From a virus, in IMG/VR virus record IMGVR_UViG_3300034061_002582, positions 1 through 37,607 of that record: a stretch of DNA of 37,607 nucleotides; one strand, 5' to 3'. Below, in pieces: positions 20,794-26,832 of this stretch (position 1 is the first letter of the stretch; each line of letters begins with the position of its first letter). The notes beneath the pieces are model-generated. The model had not been told where the DNA came from. It ran no database searches and saw nothing but the letters and a program-made list of their open reading frames with translations. A program made the translations under genes and the position numbers.

Positions 20794-21149
20794 TTGACTG
20801 GTGCCTCGCAATAGCCCGTTCGCAGCTTGCCCTCGTTCAACTCCGGCCAGACCTCCAGCGAGTGAATCGCACCCATGACATTCCACGCGGCGTGACCCAG
20901 ATGGTCCTCGTCGCGATTGCCCGACAGGAACATATAGATGTGCCGCAGGGCATGGTTGAGAAGGTCGTTCGCTGGCATACCCTTCTCCCAGTTGAAGTCG
21001 TCGTACTTCCTCGCTCCCTCCGCACACGCAGCCGCCACTGCCGCCAAGCCGATTGGCGTTATGAGGTCGTAGCGGAGCGACTCCGCGTCGGACGACCGCA
21101 CCGCACCAGACGAATACTCGACCGCACTGCCCTTCACTTCCTTTATCAC
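20790..21149 (-). CDS. dATP/dGTP diphosphohydrolase-like protein, 119 aa
   Basis: Conserved blocks RYDLI (residues 26-30), EGARKYDDFNWEKG (44-57), NHALRH (65-70) and EDHLGHAAWN (81-90) match the phage dATP/dGTP diphosphohydrolase N-terminal family (PF18909 type) as I know it. The acidic and His residues would bind metal and nucleotide. Start is GTG 21149, overlapping the HD gene stop (GTGA) with GAGGTG five bases upstream; an earlier ATG at 21200 is less likely. The adjacent HD hydrolase suggests that both act on the nucleotide pool. Confidence 0.75.
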   Translation of the reverse strand: MIKEVKGSAVEYSSGAVRSSDAESLRYDLITPIGLAAVAAACAEGARKYDDFNWEKGMPANDLLNHALRHIYMFLSGNRDEDHLGHAAWNVMGAIHSLEVWPELNEGKLRTGYCEAPVK

Positions 21150-21661
21150 TTCGTCACCTCCAGAAAACGTGCCTCGAACAACTCCTTCGCATCCTTCCAC
21201 GAACGCGGCGTCAGACAGCCGCCGATTGGCTCTGCGTCGATGCCCCAGTCATGCTGTACTGTCATGAGGGCATCCTTCTCGAAGATCAGCGCCCTGCTGT
21301 CCGCCTCCTTCACGGCCTGCGGAATCGGCCACCGCAGGCCGAATACCTTCGCGATCACCTGCTGAACGTGCCGCTCTAGCTCGACGTACTGAGGCAGCAT
21401 CACCTTGAGCGGGCGGGCAACGTCGCCTAGATACGCCTCGCTCGCATCGTGCATCAGCCCCCACAGAGCGTCCTCGTGCGACACCAGCTTCGACACGAGG
21501 ACGCTGTGCTGCGCCACCGAATACGGCTGCGTCGTGTGCCCCGTGAACCGATTCACGAGCGACAGCGAATGGGCTATGTCCGGTAGGCGAACGTCGCTCT
21601 CGCTGAACGAGCTAAGGTCAACAAGTTTTCCTGTAAATGTTTGCATCGTTGTGCTGTTCAT
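21146..21661 (-). CDS. HD-domain nucleotide phosphohydrolase (YfbR/DatZ-like), 171 aa
   Basis: Metal-binding residues of the HD superfamily are visible: NRFTGH (37-42), SVAQHS (48-53), MHDASEAYLGD (70-80). The opening TFTGKLVDL with DIAHSLS is shared by phage HD hydrolases that remove phosphates from deoxynucleotides; YfbR and the dATP-hydrolysing DatZ belong to this group. ATG 21661 overlaps the upstream stop as ATGA; an internal ATG at 21646 is possible. Coupled to the dATP/dGTP hydrolase that follows. No adenylosuccinate synthetase-like PurZ is seen in the window. Confidence 0.8.
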   Translation of the reverse strand: MNSTTMQTFTGKLVDLSSFSESDVRLPDIAHSLSLVNRFTGHTTQPYSVAQHSVLVSKLVSHEDALWGLMHDASEAYLGDVARPLKVMLPQYVELERHVQQVIAKVFGLRWPIPQAVKEADSRALIFEKDALMTVQHDWGIDAEPIGGCLTPRSWKDAKELFEARFLEVTK

Positions 21662-22185
21662 CCCTCGTACTCCTGACAAATGAGCGGCGTCACTGGGGAG
21701 AGGTCCGCCTTCGGCACGAAGTACGCCTCTCCGTATCCGCCGTAGTTCTTCCGATACCTGCCTGCCTTCGCGTCCTTCCCTCGCAGCCAGCCATGCACCA
21801 CGAAGTCGTTCGGACCGCCAGTCACGAGGACGAAGATGTCACCGTCCGCATCTCCGTCCCGCACGAGCAGGTCGTAGTCGTGCTTCGACCGCGTCCGCAC
21901 TTGGATCGCCCCAACGTCGCCTCCGTTCTTGAAAGTGTTCACGCTCCCCGACCAGTACCTCCCGGTGGCCTTCGCAAAGGCACACTCACCGAGAGCGCCG
22001 AGAATGTGGACGTGCCACTCGCTGTCGTTTGTTGGCCTTGAGTTTTCGAGCCCTTTTCTTAGTGCCTCGACGTTTCGGCTTACGCCGACCAGTGCTGCGC
22101 GGCTCACCTCGAACCACTCCAGCCTCACCCTCACTGGGCGCGTGGAGTCTGATCCACCCGTCGTCGTCTGGTATCGGGGAGCCAT
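21658..22185 (-). CDS. PD-(D/E)XK-like nuclease-fold protein, 175 aa
   Basis: Glu67 in GALGECAFAK, Asp90 in GGDVGAIQVRT and the Gln95-x-Arg97 pair resemble the E-D-(Q/E)-x-K arrangement of the restriction-like nuclease fold. Then come DLLVRDGDADGDIFVLVTG and HGWLRGKDAK. I have seen this layout in uncharacterised phage proteins. Activity is uncertain because Arg replaces the usual Lys. ATG 22185 follows GAGGAAGACT; TTG 22209 is a weaker option. The first 200 bases overlap another ORF on the same strand. Confidence 0.65.
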   Translation of the reverse strand: MAPRYQTTTGGSDSTRPVRVRLEWFEVSRAALVGVSRNVEALRKGLENSRPTNDSEWHVHILGALGECAFAKATGRYWSGSVNTFKNGGDVGAIQVRTRSKHDYDLLVRDGDADGDIFVLVTGGPNDFVVHGWLRGKDAKAGRYRKNYGGYGEAYFVPKADLSPVTPLICQEYEG

Positions 22186-22234
22186 AGTCTTCCTCGTCGT
22201 CGTCTTCAATCGGGCCGAAGGTTTTGTCCGACAT
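21986..22234 (-). CDS. Possible overlapping acidic-basic protein, 82 aa
   Basis: ATG 22234 is in a TGATG overlap with the HNH fusion gene stop. Residues 1-25 are strongly acidic (FGPIEDDDEEDYGSPIPDDD) and the second half strongly basic (RKPKRRGTKKRARKLKANKR). It shares 200 bases with the nuclease-like gene in another frame. The first 50 bases are its own. It could be a real overprinted gene or a non-coding frame; the precise junction with the previous stop favours the former. Confidence 0.4.
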   Translation of the reverse strand: MSDKTFGPIEDDDEEDYGSPIPDDDGWIRLHAPSEGEAGVVRGEPRSTGRRKPKRRGTKKRARKLKANKRQRVARPHSRRSR

Positions 22235-22935
22235 CACTGCGCGTCCATGACCTGCGAAACAAAGGTTGCAATCTGCTCAAGCGGAAACGTGACCAGCCAC
22301 TCAGAGTCGTTGCGTCGATGCAGCACGACGGGGACCAGCGAGCCGCACTGCTCGCGAGACTTCTCCATCACGGCCGTCAGGTTCAAAGCCTGCACGCGCT
22401 TGACCTCAAGCCAGAGATTCGGAGTTCCCGGAGCAATGAGGTCGCTTGCGCTTTCCGTGCCAGAGTGCTGCTGGCTGCGTCGTGCGTGCGCTCGCGGCAC
22501 GAGTCGGTTCCATTCCGCCGCAGCCTCAAGCTCTCCACGCTTTCCCTTCTGCCGACTGTTGATTGCCATGCGAACTAGCTCCGTTGGGATTCCGTTCTTT
22601 CGCCGCCACTCCAGCAGGTACTCAGGAAGCGGCTCAGGGCCGTACCCGAGATGGCGCTTGTGACGCAGCGCCGCAAGAAACTCAGGGTCGTAGTTGGCGT
22701 CGTCGCACTCACGCTTGGCCGTGAGGCACTGCCCCTTCGTGAGGTTGTTCTTTCCTCCGAAGTGCAGGCCGTCGTGGCACCACACGCAGAGCCGCAGGAG
22801 GGCCCGCCGATCATGCACGCGACCCGCCCCCTGCTGGAGGTGGTGGATGTGCAGTGCCTGCGAGCGGCTCCAGCAGACCGCGCAGAACTGCATCTGCGCG
22901 GCGAAGGCCGATAGTTCTTCTCGCCCATCGCTCAC
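22234..22935 (-). CDS. Fusion of HNH-like zinc domain and PD-(D/E)XK (Hjc-like) nuclease, 233 aa
   Basis: N-terminal half: Cys18 and Cys21, HIHH (29-32), Cys50, Cys53 and His54 form an HNH-type zinc-binding nuclease module. C-terminal half: NSRQKGKRGELE (126-137) with Glu135, Asp165 in SASDLI, and Glu177-x-Lys179 in WLEVKR reproduce a Holliday-junction-resolvase-like PD-(D/E)XK core. Both halves lie in one frame. It may cut branched recombination or packaging intermediates. GTG 22935 overlaps the preceding stop (GTGA). Catalytic status of the HNH part is uncertain. Confidence 0.75.
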   Translation of the reverse strand: MSDGREELSAFAAQMQFCAVCWSRSQALHIHHLQQGAGRVHDRRALLRLCVWCHDGLHFGGKNNLTKGQCLTAKRECDDANYDPEFLAALRHKRHLGYGPEPLPEYLLEWRRKNGIPTELVRMAINSRQKGKRGELEAAAEWNRLVPRAHARRSQQHSGTESASDLIAPGTPNLWLEVKRVQALNLTAVMEKSREQCGSLVPVVLHRRNDSEWLVTFPLEQIATFVSQVMDAQ

Positions 22936-23192
22936 TCCTCCTCCCTGTGGACTGCCTCCACGATGGCGGAAACGGCTCGCGAAAAGTTCTTGGCGTCCTC
23001 GACGGTGGAGAACTCAATCGTCCACTTCACCGTCGGGTGGCAGAACCCGTCGGTCGCCACGCCATGCTCGCGGACCTCCTCCACCCAGTTGTCCTTGCAC
23101 GCGGCCAGCCCGGCGACGATGCGGGCGTGAGCCAGCACCTCCTCGTTCTCCATCAAGAATCCGCTCAACGCTTTCGCCAGAAATCCGCTCAT
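22932..23192 (-). CDS. Hypothetical protein, 86 aa
   Basis: ATG 23192 follows GGGAG with eight-base spacing; an in-frame GTG at 23222 with GGAGGT would add ten residues. Helix-rich N terminus (GFLAKALSGFLMENEEVLAH), a His/Cys pair in the middle (DGFCHPTVKW) and a final helix. No family recognised. Overlaps the HNH fusion gene start by four bases. Confidence 0.6.
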   Translation of the reverse strand: MSGFLAKALSGFLMENEEVLAHARIVAGLAACKDNWVEEVREHGVATDGFCHPTVKWTIEFSTVEDAKNFSRAVSAIVEAVHREEE

Positions 23193-23223
23193 GATCGCTA
23201 CTCCCTTGAGAAAGTCGGACACT

Positions 23224-23490
23224 TCAACCTCCATGCGTTTTCAGCCAGTTGGCCGCTGTCGCGAACCAAAACGACAGCAGCGTCAAGTCCTCAGCACTTG
23301 TCACGTTCACCGTTCCGTCAGTGGCGATCACGACGACAGACTCCGTCGGCTGCTCCAGCCACAGCGGTGCGTCCGGGTCGCCGCCGACGATGTTCTCCAT
23401 GACCGACAGCCCCTCCTTCGGCCTGCACAGGGCCGCGAGCTTCGCTCCGTTCGATCCCGTGTACTTCAACAGCACCAAGTCCTTCGCCAT
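23224..23490 (-). CDS. Hypothetical protein, 88 aa
   Basis: ATG 23490 follows GAGAAGTGAG. Beta-rich beginning (AKDLVLLKYTGSNGAKLA) and two hydrophobic strands (SVVVIATDGTVNVTS) before a final helix. No motif recognised. It is the first gene after the structured intergenic region 23491-23773, whose hairpins would lie in its 5' leader. Confidence 0.65.
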   Translation of the reverse strand: MAKDLVLLKYTGSNGAKLAALCRPKEGLSVMENIVGGDPDAPLWLEQPTESVVVIATDGTVNVTSAEDLTLLSFWFATAANWLKTHGG

Positions 23491-23773
23491 CTCACTTCTC
23501 GCCGTGTGTGTAGACCGCTTCCGTGCTGAGTAGGCCGTACTGGCCTGCATCAGCTACCCCGTACTGGGGTTGCGGTGTCAGCCTTATTTGGCCTCAACCT
23601 CAGCAAACCACCGGGACGTAGCGGCTTGGGCCGTGTCTGGCTTGCAGCAGGATCGAATACCTGCCCGTTGCCCGGATTTCGTGCTGACACCACAGGACCG
23701 CTCGATCAAGTTCAGAGCGGGTTCTTTAGGCTCGACCGTTTTCACTTCTTGAGCGCTGACCGTTACGAGGAAA
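23491..23773 (-). promoter_or_regulatory. Structured intergenic region with twin hairpins
   Basis: The largest gap in the minus-strand run. Two small hairpins share a loop but have different stems: AGGCC-GTACT-GGCCT (23532-23546) and ACCCC-GTACT-GGGGT (23556-23570). A 9-bp perfect inverted repeat GGTGTCAGC (23574-23582) / GCTGACACC (23683-23691) frames the adjacent 100 bases, which contain GCAGG/CCTGC around 23645-23663. An open minus-strand frame ending at 23584 covers part of it but has no convincing start. It probably holds a promoter or an RNA element; I cannot place -35/-10. Confidence 0.5.
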
Positions 23774-24172
23774 TCAACAGCGCTTTGTTTTGATTTTTCG
23801 GAGGACGGAGATGTCGCTCCATTTCTCTGCGGCACGCCACCCAAGCCACTTGCGACCTTTCGTGGCTGCGACAGGGATGCAGGCGACAGCCCCACTGGTG
23901 ACGTTGACGAGGATGAACGCATCGACCTCTGTGGGGCAGTACGTTCCTTTCCCGTCCTTGCCGCGACGAAGGCGGATGCGGTTGCCGTTGCCGACAGACA
24001 AGGCAGAGGAAGCCTTGACTTGGATTCGCCAATGCCTGCGGTCCGAGAACGCGAGCAAGTCGTAGCCGTAGTCCACAAGCGGCACGGCAACGTCGTAGCC
24101 CGCCCGCAGCAGCCTCTCGACAGCGACGGCGATTCCGATTTCGCAGATGACCCGACCATCTCGTGACTCCAT
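23774..24172 (-). CDS. PD-(D/E)XK nuclease-like protein, 132 aa
   Basis: The layout fits the PD-(D/E)XK endonuclease group: an N-terminal helix EIGIAVAVERLLRAG (11-25), Asp34 and Asp38 in VDYGYDLLA, and Gln51-Val-Lys53 in WRIQVKAS. ATG 24172 follows GGAGGCGTGA. Such small proteins resemble archaeal resolvases or group-I-intron-type endonuclease folds. It lies just after the helicase and could process recombination intermediates. Confidence 0.75.
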   Translation of the reverse strand: MESRDGRVICEIGIAVAVERLLRAGYDVAVPLVDYGYDLLAFSDRRHWRIQVKASSALSVGNGNRIRLRRGKDGKGTYCPTEVDAFILVNVTSGAVACIPVAATKGRKWLGWRAAEKWSDISVLRKIKTKRC

Positions 24173-24184
24173 TCACGCCTCCGT

Positions 24185-25774
24185 CTAGGGGCGATCTTGC
24201 CCCTGCTTCCGTCGCTCAAGCTCGCTGCGGACAGCGGCCTTGAACGGCGAATCCTTCTTCTGGGCCTCCATGACCCAAGACAGATAGCCCTCCGGGATCG
24301 AGCGCAGAGGCTGACCCCGATACTTGCCGTACATCATTCGCCAGCCCCGCTCCTTCTTGCCCTCAGGCTTGGCGAATGGATCGCGAGTCTCGTGATCGAA
24401 CGTGACTCCGACGAGCAGCGACTTGCGCTTCTCCAGAAGCTCCTGAGCCTGCCGCTCCAGAGCCTCCAGCTCCGCAGAGTCGGCCTCGCGGATCGCCTCC
24501 ATCGGGTCGCAGCCGTCCATCGACAGGGCGGAAGCGAGACGCTCGCGGCGAGTCGGTGACTTCCGCAGCTTGGCGTCGAGAACGTCGAACACCGTCAGCA
24601 GTTGCTGATTGCGAAGGTTTCCGGTCAGGTCGTAGTAGGAGAAGTGCGGCTTGCCGCTTGCGAGGATGGCGGCACGACGCTCGTCGCGGCTCATCTCCGG
24701 GTGCAGCGTGCCACCCAGCGCACGGGTGCCTCTGCCGATTCGCTGTTCCAGCCTCGAAAGGCTCTTGGTCGGTGCTGCCGAATAGATGTTTCGGAGTTCT
24801 GGAAAGTCCCAGCCGAAGCCAAGAATCCCGACGTTGACGATGATCTTCCGCTCACCGCTGATGAAGGCGTCCATGTTCGCCTTCCGCTCGTCCGCCCGCT
24901 GCTTCGAGTAGACGACGCTGGCGGCGACACCGTACCGCGAAAACACCTCCACCAGCAGCTTGGCCTGCCGGATGGAGTGGGCGTAGACGACGCTAGGTTC
25001 CTGCTGGAACGTCGAGAGAACGAGCGACGTTACCTCCTGAGCGCAATGCTCGGCGGACAGGATGTCGCTGAGTTGCTTGCGATCCCACTCGCCAGCCACC
25101 TCGTCCACCAGCGTCAGGTCGATGCTCTTGGACTCGCTCAGAAAGCACTTGGGCGGCACCAGCCATGCGTCATCCAGAGCCTGCCGCAGCGTGTAGACCG
25201 ACTGCGGGCGAGGGAAGTACCGCAGCCCCTTGCCCTTGCCCTTGTACGGCGTTGCAGAGAAGCCCACGACGGTCGCACCAAGCGACTCGAAGTGGCAGAG
25301 CATCCGCTCCATCGAAGCGGTCATCTTGTAATGGCACTCGTCCACGCAGACCAGCGACACGCGGTCGTAGGCACGGGCCTTGTAGCGGTCGTTGGAGAGC
25401 AGGCTGTCACGCGAGCCGACGATCACGCGGCTCCGCAGCCCCTCAATCCACTCAGCCCGGCTCCCTTGATGCTCAACGTCGCACCGCTCTCCAAGCCGAA
25501 GCTCAAGGCGGTCCCGGCCCTGCCGCATGAGGTCGATCAGCGGCACGATGAACAGCGGGTGCTTCGCGAGGCGGCAAAGCTCCGCGACGACTTCGGTCTT
25601 GCCAGTGCCTACCGGCTGGCAGACCGTGATCCTTCGCTCGCCGTTTTTCGCCGCACGGCAAACGTCCTCGACGGCCTGTAGCTGGTAATCCCGCAGGAAC
25701 TGCCGCCTTTCGGCTCGCTCCACCTGCCGGGACACCTCAGCCGCACCAACGCACTCCGGGCAGTCGCTCGTCAT
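24185..25774 (-). CDS. SF2 DEAD/DEAH-type helicase with DUF3820-like tail, 529 aa
   Basis: Motif I PVGTGKT (54-60), motif II DECH (145-148), motif III SAT (173-175) and motif VI QRIGRGTR (about 337-344) are all present, so a working two-RecA-domain ATPase is expected. The C-terminal MMYGKYRGQPLRSIP with YLSWV resembles the short DUF3820 module, seen fused to or near phage nucleases and helicases. The N-terminal CPEC may be half a zinc site. ATG 25774 overlaps the upstream stop as ATGA. Likely helps annealing or replication with the ERF and exonuclease genes upstream. Confidence 0.85.
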   Translation of the reverse strand: MTSDCPECVGAAEVSRQVERAERRQFLRDYQLQAVEDVCRAAKNGERRITVCQPVGTGKTEVVAELCRLAKHPLFIVPLIDLMRQGRDRLELRLGERCDVEHQGSRAEWIEGLRSRVIVGSRDSLLSNDRYKARAYDRVSLVCVDECHYKMTASMERMLCHFESLGATVVGFSATPYKGKGKGLRYFPRPQSVYTLRQALDDAWLVPPKCFLSESKSIDLTLVDEVAGEWDRKQLSDILSAEHCAQEVTSLVLSTFQQEPSVVYAHSIRQAKLLVEVFSRYGVAASVVYSKQRADERKANMDAFISGERKIIVNVGILGFGWDFPELRNIYSAAPTKSLSRLEQRIGRGTRALGGTLHPEMSRDERRAAILASGKPHFSYYDLTGNLRNQQLLTVFDVLDAKLRKSPTRRERLASALSMDGCDPMEAIREADSAELEALERQAQELLEKRKSLLVGVTFDHETRDPFAKPEGKKERGWRMMYGKYRGQPLRSIPEGYLSWVMEAQKKDSPFKAAVRSELERRKQGQDRP

Positions 25775-26076
25775 TTCGACCTCGCCTTCTTCTTGCGTGT
25801 CTTGCGGACCTTCTTGGCTGGCTTGGCGAGCGGCTGGCGGTCAGCCCCGCTCCATCGGTCGCTGCAAATCGTGGCCTCGCAAGGCTTGGGCTCCTGCGGC
25901 ACCACGATCTGCAACGCCGACTCGAATCGCTGGTTCACCCGAGACAGCACCTCTAGCTCCGCGAGAAGCTGCGGAACGGCGTTAGCGCAGAACGCGATGG
26001 CGTTCTCCGCGTCCAGCTTGTTGGTCGCAGCGGCGATGCTGATGAGTCGGGCGTAGGCGAGCAGTTTTTCGTTCAT
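25771..26076 (-). CDS. Hypothetical protein with basic tail, 101 aa
   Basis: ATG 26076 is the start of the homogeneous part; the frame is open further to 26133 but the ribosome site is weak in both cases. Helical body (LLAYARLISIAAATNKLDAE, then PQLLAELEVLSRVNQRF) and a Lys/Arg-rich C terminus (KKVRKTRKKKARSK), which suggests nucleic-acid binding. No family recognised. Between ERF and helicase genes, so a recombination accessory is plausible. Confidence 0.6.
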   Translation of the reverse strand: MNEKLLAYARLISIAAATNKLDAENAIAFCANAVPQLLAELEVLSRVNQRFESALQIVVPQEPKPCEATICSDRWSGADRQPLAKPAKKVRKTRKKKARSK

Positions 26077-26151
26077 GGGAAAAAATGCCGGATGGCTTGG
26101 ACGCTGTCCGGCGCAACGCTGAGGTTCACCCAAACCTGTGTTTCTGGATGG

Positions 26152-26832
26152 TCAGGCCAACGCGGGCTGACGCTCTGCGGACTTGGCGAATTCCTTCGAG
26201 TCGAGGTCGGCGGCGATCTTCTCGATCCGCTCGACGGCAGAGGGCGGCAGCATCCCCTCCGCAGCGCCCTTCTTCGCACGGGCAACCTCTGCCTTTCGGC
26301 CAGCCGAATCCTTCGCGGCTCGCACCTTCGCAACGAGTGCCTGCTCAATGCGGGACTCGTCGTTGGCAACCGCTACTGCCATCGAACGATTGGCCGTCTC
26401 GCCGTCGTCGTCGTCGTCAGCGGCAATGCCGACGGCCGCACACAGGGCAACCCGCTTGAGGTAGGTCGCCGTCTTGGCGAGTTCCTGCGGCGGAATGTTG
26501 CCCTTCATCGGGAGGTAGGACCGCTCAAACTGGCCGCTGGAATGGCCGATGGTCGTGACGAGCATCACGCCACCGTCATCCTTGAACGGGTGGAAGGTCT
26601 GCCGGATGGACAGGCCGTTCTTCCCGTAGACGGCCCTTACCGTGTCGAACACGGTCGCGAGGTCCGCGTAGTCGGGCAGCAGCTTGCCCGTGTCGCGGTC
26701 CTTCTTGGCCCAGTTGGAAAAGCACGTTCGCGGAGCGTTGCGAAGCTCGCCAAAAGCCTTGCCCATAGCGGCGTAAAGCTCATCGACGGCCTCGCTACGC
26801 TCGTTCCAAATGCTCGTAGAAATCGCAGACAT
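26152..26832 (-). CDS. ERF-family single-strand annealing protein, 226 aa
   Basis: The ERF core is visible between residues 50 and 145: DYADLATVFDTVRAVYGKNG, then TTIGHSSGQFE, then ATYLKRVALCAAVGIAADDD, the typical YLKR-x-x-L-x-x-x-xGIA-x-DDD ending. It anneals complementary single strands during phage recombination. The C-terminal third is a charged helical region. ATG 26832 overlaps the upstream nuclease stop by one base (TGATG), so the exonuclease and annealing protein form a Red-type pair. Confidence 0.85.
   Translation of the reverse strand: MSAISTSIWNERSEAVDELYAAMGKAFGELRNAPRTCFSNWAKKDRDTGKLLPDYADLATVFDTVRAVYGKNGLSIRQTFHPFKDDGGVMLVTTIGHSSGQFERSYLPMKGNIPPQELAKTATYLKRVALCAAVGIAADDDDDGETANRSMAVAVANDESRIEQALVAKVRAAKDSAGRKAEVARAKKGAAEGMLPPSAVERIEKIAADLDSKEFAKSAERQPALA

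Noticed and set aside
20790-21661. Z-genome (diaminopurine) system
   Set aside because: The two hydrolases are suggestive, but PurZ and a DpoZ-type polymerase are not in the window; kept only as a question in the findings.
23584-23773. Separate small gene ending at 23584 on the minus strand
   Set aside because: The frame is open and Cys-containing but has no convincing start or ribosome site, and it overlaps strong inverted repeats.
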